In this document: positions 8,344 to 17,505 of the stretch, piece by piece
Numbering within the stretch: position 1 is the first letter of the stretch
How the letters are laid out: each line of letters begins with the position of its first letter
NCBI RefSeq assembly: GCF_022846655.1
Contig: NZ_AP025667.1
Location: 3,075,001 to 3,139,000 of the forward strand
Reading direction: 5' to 3'
DNA length: 64,000 nucleotides
Source: Streptomyces seoulensis
GTDB lineage: Bacteria; Actinomycetota; Actinomycetes; Streptomycetales; Streptomycetaceae
Notes under the pieces: generated by a model
Database searches by the model: none
The model's input: the letters and a program-made list of their open reading frames with translations, nothing else
Told to the model about the DNA's origin: nothing
Position numbers and translations under genes: made by a program

Positions 8344-9378
8344 CTAGGGCTTGTCGCCCACGGCGCCGCGCAGCGCGGTCAGGCACGAGCCGATCGCCTG
8401 CTGCAACTCCTCCAGGCGCCGGACCATGTCGTCCTCGTAGAAGTCCTGGGCGTCGTCGAAGGTCAGCTCCTCGAAGGCCCGCGTCGCCTTCTGGAGGCTG
8501 CCGTAGAACTTCGTGCGCCGCTCCTGGACCCGCAGTTCGGGATCGGCCTCGACCGTGTCGGCGACCAGTGTCTTCAGCGTGTCGTACGCCTCGACGGCCC
8601 ACTCTCCGGTGTCCTCGTCGTCATCCAGCTCGTCGAGCAGCGACAGGTGACGCTCGGCCTCCTCGCGGAGTTCGGCGGGGGCCTCGACGGTCTGCCCGGC
8701 CGGGGTCCTGATCTGCCCGGACTCCGCGATCTGCCGCACGTAGCCGATCTTGTCGGCGGCGCGGCTCTCGGTGGCGACGGCCTTCTTCAGGTCGTCGGTG
8801 CGCACCACGTCCCGTGCCAGCTCGGCCTGCAGCTCGGGGTCCTCCTTGATCCGGTCCAGCAGGGCGGAGCGGGCCGCGCGGGCGGTGGAGGGGTCGGCCA
8901 GGATGGCGGCGCGCAGCGCGGTCGGGTTCTCGGCCACCTCCAGCGCCTTCGTCGGCCGGATGCCCTCGGCCTCGGCGGCCTCCGCGATGGCGGTGCCGCG
9001 CTCGGAGGTCGCGCTGCTGCGTGAGCTGTAGTAGCTCAACCACGCGTCGGAGTCCGGCAGTTCGATCTGCTGTCCCGGCTGAAGCGTCTCGAACTGCGGG
9101 ACCAGGCCGTCGTCGGCGGCCCGGTCCCAGGCCCGGTAGTAGCGCATGACCCGCTCCGGGGAGCAGTCCGCCAGCTCCGCGAACTCCTTCGCGGACACCT
9201 TCGGGGTCTCCCCGGCCGCCTGCCCGCCCGGCCGCACGCTGCGCGCCACCATCAGCGCGAAGGCCCAGCCGCCGGTGCGCGCGTACACCCCGAACTCGCG
9301 GGCGTCACGCGCCACGAGGTCGGACAGGGGCGCAGGAGCGTCGGCGGTCGTCTCGGAGGGGTCGATGGCCAGGGTCAC
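8344..9378 (-). CDS. Unidentified 344-aa protein with HTH-like segment
   Basis: I do not recognise this family. It is a soluble, strongly acidic and helical protein with no signal peptide or membrane segment. Residues about 60-95 (KVSAKEFAELADCSPERVMR and the following helix) look like a helix-turn-helix. The middle (about 125-250) is charged helices rich in Ala/Glu/Arg, partly reminiscent of ParB/KorB-type DNA-binding proteins. The C-terminus contains a run of acidic residues (LDELDDDEDTGEW) and ends in a predicted helical bundle. GTG 9378 has AGGAGA 7 bases upstream. It is probably monocistronic. A DNA-binding role is a guess from the HTH-like segment. Confidence 0.8.
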   Translation of the reverse strand: MTLAIDPSETTADAPAPLSDLVARDAREFGVYARTGGWAFALMVARSVRPGGQAAGETPKVSAKEFAELADCSPERVMRYYRAWDRAADDGLVPQFETLQPGQQIELPDSDAWLSYYSSRSSATSERGTAIAEAAEAEGIRPTKALEVAENPTALRAAILADPSTARAARSALLDRIKEDPELQAELARDVVRTDDLKKAVATESRAADKIGYVRQIAESGQIRTPAGQTVEAPAELREEAERHLSLLDELDDDEDTGEWAVEAYDTLKTLVADTVEADPELRVQERRTKFYGSLQKATRAFEELTFDDAQDFYEDDMVRRLEELQQAIGSCLTALRGAVGDKP

Positions 9379-9505
9379 GGATGGCTCTCCTGTGTACGGG
9401 GCTCGATGGTGCGGCGCCCGGCCGGCCGGGCGCCGAGGGCAGCCTATATGGACCGATAGGCGATGTTTCGCCGTGGCCCGTCAGGAGCGCCGGGCACAGG
9501 CCGGC

Positions 9506-10507
9506 TCATCGTTCGCGGTCGGCGAGGGAGTCCAGCAGGGTGTGCAGCTCACCCGCCGCGCCCGGCTCCAGCGGCAGCCCGTCGAGCAGTGTCCGGGCGG
9601 CGGCCATGTGCGCGCGGGCCTCGGACAGGGCCGCCGCGCGGCCGCCCGCGGCCTCGACGAGCGCCGCCGCCTGAGCCGTACGGTCCGGCGCCGCGAGCAG
9701 GCCGCGCAGCCGGCCGCCGTCGGGCGAGGCGAGCGCGGCCAGCACCGGATACGTCCTCTTGCCCTCGCGCAGGTCCCCGCCCACCGGCTTGCCGGTGACC
9801 TCGGGGCGCCCCCAGATGCCCAGCACGTCGTCGGCGAGCTGGAAGGCGACCCCCGCGTGCCGTCCTGCCCGGTCCAGCGCGTCGGCCACCGGGCGCGGCG
9901 CCCCGCCCAGCAGCGCGCCGAGGGCCAGCGCACAGCCCAGCAGCGCCCCCGTCTTGCCCTCCGCCATCACCCGGTACTCCTCGGGCGTCACCGCTTCCGG
10001 GCCGCTCCACGGACGCGATGCGAACAGCAGGTCGTCGGCCTGCCCCCGCATCAGGTCGGCCAGCGCGCCGGAGAGCAGCCGCACCCCGCCGGGCACCTCG
10101 GCCAGGGTACCGACGGCCAGCGCGAACAGCGCGTCCCCGGCCAGCACGGCGGGACCCGTGCCGTACGCCTTCCACAGCGCCGGGCGACGGCGCCGTGTCT
10201 CGTCACCGTCCATGATGTCGTCGTGCAGCAGCGAGAAGGCGTGCACCAGCTCCACCGCGACGGCACCCGGCACCCCGGCCGACGCCTCGGCGCCGACCGC
10301 CCGCGCCCCCAGCAGCGCCAACGCCTGCCGCACCCCCTTGCCGCCCGCCTCGGCGCCCTCGCCCCAGCCGAAGGAGTACGCGGCCATCTCGGCCAGCCAG
10401 GGATGCAGCCCGGCGACCGCCTCGCCGAGCGCCGGCCGCACCAACTCGCGGGCTTCGCCGAGGACATGGGCCGCAGTCACCCGCTCCGCGCGGAACACCG
10501 CCGTCAC
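9506..10507 (-). CDS. Polyprenyl (isoprenyl) diphosphate synthase
   Basis: A 333-residue all-helical trans-prenyltransferase that condenses isopentenyl diphosphate with an allylic diphosphate. The first aspartate-rich motif is canonical: LLHDDIMDGD with DDxxD, followed by ETRRRRPALW. The second motif is FQLADDVLGIWG, where the usual final Asp of DDxxD is Gly, a form seen in several actinobacterial family members. The basic GKxT region (EGKTGALLG) is present. Product chain length cannot be told. The GTG start overlaps the stop of the upstream TPR gene (GTGA), so the two are translationally coupled and share the palindromic control region at 11556-11585. Confidence 0.85.
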   Translation of the reverse strand: MTAVFRAERVTAAHVLGEARELVRPALGEAVAGLHPWLAEMAAYSFGWGEGAEAGGKGVRQALALLGARAVGAEASAGVPGAVAVELVHAFSLLHDDIMDGDETRRRRPALWKAYGTGPAVLAGDALFALAVGTLAEVPGGVRLLSGALADLMRGQADDLLFASRPWSGPEAVTPEEYRVMAEGKTGALLGCALALGALLGGAPRPVADALDRAGRHAGVAFQLADDVLGIWGRPEVTGKPVGGDLREGKRTYPVLAALASPDGGRLRGLLAAPDRTAQAAALVEAAGGRAAALSEARAHMAAARTLLDGLPLEPGAAGELHTLLDSLADRER

Positions 10508-11544
10508 CGGGCCTCCTCCGTCTCCGGCGCGAACTCGGCCTGTGCCCGCGCCACCATCTCCCGCGCGTGCCGCAGCCCGGACCGCTCCAGCACGACCGCC
10601 AGATCGGCCAGTTCGGCGGCCGTCTCCTTCGGGTCACGGCCCAGCCGGGCCAGTGACTTGGCCAGGCCGAGGCGGGACAGCGCCTCGCCCCGGGGTTCGT
10701 CCATCGTGCGGAACTCCGACAGCGCCAGGCCGTACAGGTCCCGCGCCTCCTCGTGGCGTCCGGCCCGGTAGAAGACGTTGCCCCGCATCTTGTGGTTGTA
10801 GGCGAGCGCGCTGGACAGGTTCATCGACCGGCACGTCTCCTCCGCCCGCGACAGCAGCTCCAGCGCCCGGCCGGTGTCCCCGTCGCGCGCCGAGAGGATG
10901 TCCGCGAGGCCGCGCAGCGCCCAGGCGTGGCCGCGCCGGTCGTCGGCCCGCCCGGCTATCTCCGCGGCCTCCTCGAACAACGCGTACGCCCGGTCGAAGT
11001 CGCCGGTGTTGCGGTGCATCTGCGCGATGCCCTCCAGCGCCCACACCGTGTGCCGGGCCTCCCCGCGCCTGCGGGCCTCGGCCAGCAGTTGTTCGTGCAG
11101 CCGGCCGACCGCCGCGTAGTCGCCCTGGATGCGCCCGGTCTCCGCGAGTCCGGCCAGCGAGTAGCCCCGGACCACGATGTCGCCGCCGCGCTCGCCGAGT
11201 TCGGCCGCCAGCCCCAGCAGCCGCCAGGCCAGCGGGAACGCCCCGCGCTGCCGGGCCAGCGTGCCCCCGCTCCACAGTGCCCAGGCCATCGCCGCGGTGT
11301 CCCCGGCGGTGCGGGCCGCCCGGTAACTCGCCTTCCACGCGCGGTCGGCCTCCGCCGTGCTGCCGAGCCGCCGGTGCGCCTCAGCCACCGCGAGACCGCA
11401 GCGGGCCACCTCGGCGGGCTGTCCGGCCCGCTCTGCCTCACGCAGCCGCTCGGTGCCCTCGGCCAGCACGTCGGTGAGCGAGGAATTGACGGACAGGGTG
11501 GTCAGGGCGCCCTGGTACTCCGGGGCGAAAGCCTTGCCGTACAT
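10504..11544 (-). CDS. Tetratricopeptide-repeat protein
   Basis: A 346-residue soluble protein built from about seven to eight helical TPR-like hairpins, with repeating W-A-L/G-x-A motifs such as AWALWSGGTLARQRGAF, VWALEGIAQMHRNTGDFDRA and AWALRGLADILSARDGDTG. It has no enzymatic motif or DNA-binding domain and is probably a protein-interaction scaffold. ATG 11544 has AGAAGGG 5 bases upstream, which rules out the further-upstream ATG at 11565. It is the first gene of a two-gene operon with the polyprenyl synthase (GTGA overlap), suggesting it organises or regulates an isoprenoid function. That link is inferred. Confidence 0.8.
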   Translation of the reverse strand: MYGKAFAPEYQGALTTLSVNSSLTDVLAEGTERLREAERAGQPAEVARCGLAVAEAHRRLGSTAEADRAWKASYRAARTAGDTAAMAWALWSGGTLARQRGAFPLAWRLLGLAAELGERGGDIVVRGYSLAGLAETGRIQGDYAAVGRLHEQLLAEARRRGEARHTVWALEGIAQMHRNTGDFDRAYALFEEAAEIAGRADDRRGHAWALRGLADILSARDGDTGRALELLSRAEETCRSMNLSSALAYNHKMRGNVFYRAGRHEEARDLYGLALSEFRTMDEPRGEALSRLGLAKSLARLGRDPKETAAELADLAVVLERSGLRHAREMVARAQAEFAPETEEAR

Positions 11545-11555
11545 GTGAACCCTTC

Positions 11556-11585
11556 TATACACCACGTGTATACGCGACGCGTATA
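11556..11585. promoter_or_regulatory. Two overlapping palindromes upstream of the TPR-prenyl synthase operon
   Basis: TATACACCACGTGTATA (11556-11572) is a perfect 7-3-7 inverted repeat. TATACGCGACGCGTATA (11569-11585) is another perfect 7-3-7 repeat, and the two share TATA (11569-11572). They lie 12-41 bases ahead of the TPR start codon. The nested symmetry and the unusual TATAC/GTATA content in a GC-rich genome argue for a specific repressor site with two dimers on overlapping faces. No regulator gene is adjacent, so the binding protein is unknown. Confidence 0.7.
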
Positions 11586-11720
11586 GCGCGCGGGCGAATC
11601 GTCCCGGTCCAGCGCGGGGCCGGGGCGTGGTCGGTCGTCCGGCAAGACGTCGGTACGGCGACGGGGGTTGCCCGTGCGACGCGGATCACTCCGAGTGGCG
11701 CGGGAAACCCCCGTACGGAA

Positions 11721-12398
11721 TCAGTGCTGTTGGGGCTTCTGCGGCGTGGCCTCGCTCGGCCGGACCACCACGACGCCCTCGCCCTGGAGCATGAGCTGCA
11801 CGGCCTCGCCCGAACCGCCCCGCAGCATCGACCCTATGGACTGCGAGCGGTGCAGCGAGGTCCTGAGCTGCGCGGTCCAGCCCACCACCGCGTCCGTGTC
11901 GACGTACACCGGCGTCTGCTCCGAGACCGGGATCACCAGCGGGTTGCCCTCGCAGATCAGGCCCAGTCTGCCGTGCCCGCTGAACACGCTGTTGAACAGG
12001 CCGCCGCCGGCGATGCCGGAGCCCTTCACGGTCTTGATCTCGTAGGACAGCGAAGAGTCGAAACACAGCACGTTGCGGCCGTTGACGGTGAACTGGTCAC
12101 CGGGCTCCACCTCGACGATGAAACAGTTCTGCGCCTCGTGCGCGAACCACGCCTCGCCGCGCCCGCGCACCGACATCAGCGGCAGCCCCTCGCCGGTCAC
12201 CGCGCGCTTGAGCATGCCGCCCACGCCCTGGCCCTTGCGCTCGAACTGGAGGCTGCCCCGGTGGGCGATCATCGCGCCCTGGCGGGCGAGCATCTCGCCG
12301 TCCACCGCGTACTTGACGCACTTGCCGTTCTCGATCGTCATCCCCGGCTCGACGGCCGGACGGACCATGTGCTCACTGGAAAACAGGTCACCCTTCAT
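11721..12398 (-). CDS. AIM24-family protein
   Basis: A 225-residue protein of the AIM24/TIGR00266 (DUF124) family, a beta-rich fold found in bacteria and in mitochondrial biogenesis proteins. Its precise function is unknown. Family-like stretches include KCVKYAVDGEMLARQGAMIA, the glycine-rich RGRGEAWFAHEAQ and the VEPGDQFTVNGRNVLCF strand, ending in a polar Pro/Gln tail. No signal peptide or membrane helix is seen. ATG 12398 is chosen from the conserved N-terminus; its ribosome-binding site is weak. Monocistronic, downstream of but not overlapping the serine hydrolase gene. Confidence 0.8.
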   Translation of the reverse strand: MKGDLFSSEHMVRPAVEPGMTIENGKCVKYAVDGEMLARQGAMIAHRGSLQFERKGQGVGGMLKRAVTGEGLPLMSVRGRGEAWFAHEAQNCFIVEVEPGDQFTVNGRNVLCFDSSLSYEIKTVKGSGIAGGGLFNSVFSGHGRLGLICEGNPLVIPVSEQTPVYVDTDAVVGWTAQLRTSLHRSQSIGSMLRGGSGEAVQLMLQGEGVVVVRPSEATPQKPQQH

Positions 12399-12470
12399 GA
12401 GCGCATGGTGTCCCGGACGGGACGGTTCCGCCAAGATCACGGACCCGACGGCCCGTCCGGGACGGGGGAT

Positions 12471-13996
<1,526 letters not shown>

Positions 13997-15793
13997 GTGC
14001 GCAGACCGCACATACGCAGTGTGGCCGTCGCCGTCGCGGTGGCGACGGCTGCCACGGGCCTGGCCGGTACGGCCTTCGCCCGCCCCAACCCCTCGGCGGC
14101 CCGCGCGGCCGCCGAGGCTTTCAGGGCCACCGCCCGCAACGCCCCCGTGGTGACCGCCGCCCGCGCGGCCGCCTTCGCCCACGCCGACGCCTCCGGGGTC
14201 GGCACCGGTGACGAACTCCGCGTGCGGGACGTCATGTTCGACCCCGAGGGCGGCCGTCACGTCCGCTTCCAGCGCGCCCACGACGGCATGCCGGTGCTCG
14301 GCGGCGACCTCGTCGTCCACCTCGACGGGCAGCTCGCCTACACCGGAGTCACCCGCGCGGCCGGGCAGACCGTCCGGGCCGCCGCCGGCGACGCCCGGAT
14401 CACCGCACGGCAGGCGGCCGCCAAGGCGGCCGCCGCCGCGAAGGGTGACGCCGGAACCGCCGAACTCGTCGTCGACGCGCGCGGCGGCTCCACCGCCCTC
14501 GCCTACCAGGTCACCGTCACCGACAGCGCCCTGGGCGAGACGAACGGCTCCCGCACGGTCGTCGTGGACGCCGTCACCGGCGAGGTCCGCAGCAACACCC
14601 CGGACGCCGACGAGTTCCTGTCGCCGAAGCTCCTCAAGGCGCTGCGCGCGCACGGCGAGACGGTCACCCCGACCACCGGGGCACCCTCCGCGGCGGGGAC
14701 CGCCCGTGTCACCAAGGGCGTCTCGGGCTACCCGGCCACCGCGTCCGGCACCGGCAAGACCCTGTTCGTGGGCAGCGTCCCGCTGACCACCACGCAGACC
14801 TCGCGCGGCCACTTCCAGCTCCAGGACCCCACCCGATGGGACACCGAGACGCGGGACGCCAAGGGCCAGTACACCGAGTCCTTCGGCAGCGGCAGCGCGA
14901 TCACCGGCACCAGCAACACCTGGGGCAACGGCAGCACCAGCGACCGCAACAGCGCCGCCGCCGACGCCCAGTACGGCATCACCAAGACCCTGGACTTCTA
15001 CAAGGGGACCTTCGACCGCGCGGGCATCACCAACAAGGGCACCGCCGCCCGCGCGATGGTCCACTGGGGCCGCGGGGTCGGCAACGCCTTCTGGGACCCG
15101 GCCTGCGCCTGCATGCTGTACGGCGACGGCGACGGCGACATGATCAAGAAGCCGCTGGTCGTCCTCGACGTCACCGGTCACGAGCTGACCCACGGCGTGG
15201 TCGACGCCACGGCCAAGCTGGAGCCGACCTACGTCGACCGCGACGGCAACCAGTACGGCGAACCCGGCTCGCTCAACGAGTCCCTCGCCGACGTCTTCGG
15301 GTCCAACGTGGAGTTCTACGCCGACAACGCGAAGAACCCGCCGAACTACCTGCTGGGCGAGAAGCTGGGCCTGCGGCAGAAGTTCCTGCGCCGTCTCGAC
15401 CGCCCCTCCCTGGACAAGCTGGAGGGCACCGTCGACTACTGGTCCGACGCCACCTACAACACCGAGGTGCACGCCGGTTCCGGAGTCTCCTCGCACGCCT
15501 ACTACCTCCTGGCGGAGGGCAGCGGCAAGAAGACCATCGGCGGTGTCGCCTACGACTCCCCGACCTACGACGGCGGCGCCGTCAAGGGCATCGGCCGCGC
15601 CAAGGCCACGGCCGTCTTCTACCGCGCCCTGACCCGGTACATGGTCTCCACCACCGACTTCCACGACGCCCGCGTGGCGACGCTGAACGCGGCCAGGGAC
15701 ATGTACGGCGCGACGAGCACCGAGTACCGGACCGTCGACCGGGCCTGGGCCGCGGTCAACGTCACGGCCGCCAACACCCCGGCGACCCGCTGA
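13997..15793 (+). CDS. Secreted M4 (thermolysin-family) metalloprotease precursor
   Basis: A 598-residue pre-pro-enzyme. The signal peptide covers about residues 1-32 (RRPHIRSVAVAVAVATAATG, cleavage near AFA). An FTP/PepSY propeptide of about 170 residues follows and should act as chaperone and inhibitor. The M4 catalytic domain carries the zinc motif H395-E-L-T-H399 and the third ligand E428 in LNESLADVFGSN. The segment between them is about 9 residues longer than in thermolysin. It degrades extracellular protein. GTG 13997 has GAAGGAAC 8 bases upstream. A strong terminator follows at 15811-15846. A larger paralogue lies at 61592-63997. Confidence 0.92.
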   Translation: MRRPHIRSVAVAVAVATAATGLAGTAFARPNPSAARAAAEAFRATARNAPVVTAARAAAFAHADASGVGTGDELRVRDVMFDPEGGRHVRFQRAHDGMPVLGGDLVVHLDGQLAYTGVTRAAGQTVRAAAGDARITARQAAAKAAAAAKGDAGTAELVVDARGGSTALAYQVTVTDSALGETNGSRTVVVDAVTGEVRSNTPDADEFLSPKLLKALRAHGETVTPTTGAPSAAGTARVTKGVSGYPATASGTGKTLFVGSVPLTTTQTSRGHFQLQDPTRWDTETRDAKGQYTESFGSGSAITGTSNTWGNGSTSDRNSAAADAQYGITKTLDFYKGTFDRAGITNKGTAARAMVHWGRGVGNAFWDPACACMLYGDGDGDMIKKPLVVLDVTGHELTHGVVDATAKLEPTYVDRDGNQYGEPGSLNESLADVFGSNVEFYADNAKNPPNYLLGEKLGLRQKFLRRLDRPSLDKLEGTVDYWSDATYNTEVHAGSGVSSHAYYLLAEGSGKKTIGGVAYDSPTYDGGAVKGIGRAKATAVFYRALTRYMVSTTDFHDARVATLNAARDMYGATSTEYRTVDRAWAAVNVTAANTPATR

Positions 15794-15810
15794 CGCACAC
15801 CGGCTCCGAG

Positions 15811-15846
15811 AAGGCCCCGTCCCGCCTCAGCGCGGGGCGGGGCCTT
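15811..15846 (+). terminator. Intrinsic terminator after the M4 protease gene
   Basis: AAGGCCCCGTCCCGC (15811-15825) pairs with GCGGGGCGGGGCCTT (15832-15846) over 15 positions with one G-T wobble and a 6-base loop. It begins 18 bases after the protease stop. There is no long U tract, as is usual in Streptomyces. Confidence 0.8.
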
Positions 15847-15938
15847 CGTACGGGACCGGACACGGAACGTACCGAGGTGCGCGGCGCGGGCGTCGGCGGG
15901 ACCATCACAGGCATGGGCCAAACGAAGGAACCGGCCGG

Positions 15939-17147
15939 GTGAGCGGCTGGGGGAGAGCGTGCCGGGCGGGTGCCGTCCTGCTGCTCGCCCTCGCCGGGCA
16001 GGCGGTGCCCGCGCCGGCGGCCACCCCGCCGGCCGGGGCCACCGTGCGCGGCTCCGGCATCGTCACCTGGGCGGCGAGCGCGCAGCGCGTCGGCTCGGGC
16101 GCCGACCGGTCCTACCGGCTGATCGTGCGCGTCAGCGCCGGAGGGAGCGACCTGCGCGTCCGGCTGTCCAACGCCTACGGCGACCGCCCGCTCACCGTCG
16201 ACGCCGCCCACGCCGGCCTCCAGGACCGGGGCGCCGTCCTGCGTAAGGGCAGCGACCGGCCGCTCACCTTCGGCGGCGCCCAGGCGGTCACCATTCCCGC
16301 GGGCGGCACCGTCTGGAGCGACCCGATCCCCGGCCGCGTCCCGGCCGGGGCCCGCCTCGCCGTCAGCTTCCGCACCCCGGACGCCCGGGGTCCCGCCACC
16401 GGCCACGAGATGGCCCTGACCACCTCCTACATCGGCCGGAACGCCGACACCGGCGGTGACGGCGCCACCGGCTGGACCCTGACCACCGGTTCCTGGTGGT
16501 ACCTCGACGCCGTCTCCGTGCGCCCCGCGCACCCCCGCGGCGGCGCGGTCGTCGCGCTCGGCGACTCCATCACCGACGGCTGGGGGTCCACCCCCGGCCG
16601 CGACCGGCGCTGGCCCGACGACCTCGCCCGGCGGCTGCGCGCGGCCGGTGTCGGCGTCGCCAACGCGGGGATGTCCGGCAACCGGGTCCTCACCGGCAAC
16701 CGCGGCACCCCGAGCGCCGGGCAACGGCTGGAGCGGGACGTCCTCTCCCAGCCCGGCGTACGCGCGGTGATCCTCTACGAGGGCGTCAACGACCTCAAGG
16801 CACCCGACGGGGCCGGCGCGGCCGACATCGTCGCGGGCTACCGGGAGATCACGAAGCGGGCCCACGCGGCGGGCCTGTGCGTGATCGGCGCCACCGTCGC
16901 GCCCTTCAGGGGCTGGCTCCAGTGGGACCCGGACGCCGAGGCGGTGCGCCGCGATGTCAACCACCGCCTGCGCACCGACCGCGACCTCGACGCCGTCGCC
17001 GACGTCGACCGCGCCCTGCGCGACCCCCGCGACCCCGAGCGGCTGCGGCCCGGCCTCGACAGCGGCGACCATCTCCACCCCGACGACGCCGGCATGCGCG
17101 CCATCGCCGGGGCGGTCGACCTCCGCGCCCTCGACTGCCGGCGCTGA
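15939..17147 (+). CDS. Secreted SGNH/GDSL-family hydrolase
   Basis: A 402-residue exported esterase/lipase-like enzyme. The signal peptide is about residues 1-28 (AGAVLLLALAGQAVPAPAA). A beta-rich N-terminal module (about 35-195) precedes the SGNH catalytic domain. Catalytic elements seen: block I GDSITDG with S210, block III as GVNDLK (the usual GxND), and block V D377-H-L-H380. It should hydrolyse acyl or acetyl esters on extracellular carbohydrates or lipids. GTG 15939 overlaps a GGCCGG-rich leader with no strong ribosome-binding site, and GAAGGAA lies about 12 bases upstream. Its stop is 8 bases from the convergent UBP gene stop. Confidence 0.85.
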   Translation: MSGWGRACRAGAVLLLALAGQAVPAPAATPPAGATVRGSGIVTWAASAQRVGSGADRSYRLIVRVSAGGSDLRVRLSNAYGDRPLTVDAAHAGLQDRGAVLRKGSDRPLTFGGAQAVTIPAGGTVWSDPIPGRVPAGARLAVSFRTPDARGPATGHEMALTTSYIGRNADTGGDGATGWTLTTGSWWYLDAVSVRPAHPRGGAVVALGDSITDGWGSTPGRDRRWPDDLARRLRAAGVGVANAGMSGNRVLTGNRGTPSAGQRLERDVLSQPGVRAVILYEGVNDLKAPDGAGAADIVAGYREITKRAHAAGLCVIGATVAPFRGWLQWDPDAEAVRRDVNHRLRTDRDLDAVADVDRALRDPRDPERLRPGLDSGDHLHPDDAGMRAIAGAVDLRALDCRR

Positions 17148-17154
17148 CGCCGGT

Positions 17155-17505
17155 TCAGCTCAGCAGCCGCGTCCAGTCCGCCGGGACCCGCCCGGCCGGG
17201 CCCGGCACCGGCTGGTCGGCCGGGTGGCTCTCCGGGGGAGCGAGTTCGGGGCCGGAGTCGTACACCTCCTGCGAGGCGTAGTTCCAGAACCAGCCCTCGC
17301 CCGGCTCGAAACTGCGCAGCACCGGATGGCCGGTGGCCCGGTAGTGCGCGGTGGCGTGCTTGCCCAGGGAGTCGTCGCAGCATCCGATGTGCCCGCACCG
17401 CGCGCAGCGGCGCAGGTGGAACCACCAGCTCCCCGACTCCTCGCACTCCACGCACCCCGTACCGCTCGGCGGCACGGACGGGTCGATCGCGGTGTCCTCG
17501 CTCAT
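17155..17505 (-). CDS. UBP-type zinc-finger protein
   Basis: A 116-residue protein consisting almost entirely of a ZnF-UBP domain. Zinc ligands can be read as C18-x2-C21, C34-x2-C37, C42/C43, H50, H54 and H60 (GTGCVECEESGSWWFHLRRC, then GHIGCCDDSLGKHATAHYRA). In eukaryotes this fold binds the free C-terminus of ubiquitin. Bacteria lack ubiquitin, so here it probably binds another flexible C-terminal peptide. It is the last gene of a coupled operon: its ATG overlaps the stop of the cNMP-kinase gene (ATGA), so it is made with the sensor kinase and flavoprotein and probably works with them. Confidence 0.88.
   Translation of the reverse strand: MSEDTAIDPSVPPSGTGCVECEESGSWWFHLRRCARCGHIGCCDDSLGKHATAHYRATGHPVLRSFEPGEGWFWNYASQEVYDSGPELAPPESHPADQPVPGPAGRVPADWTRLLS

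Noticed and set aside
9506..12398. Terpene or carotenoid biosynthetic gene cluster around the polyprenyl synthase
   Set aside because: The neighbours are a TPR protein and an AIM24 protein. No terpene cyclase, phytoene synthase, desaturase or P450 gene is present.
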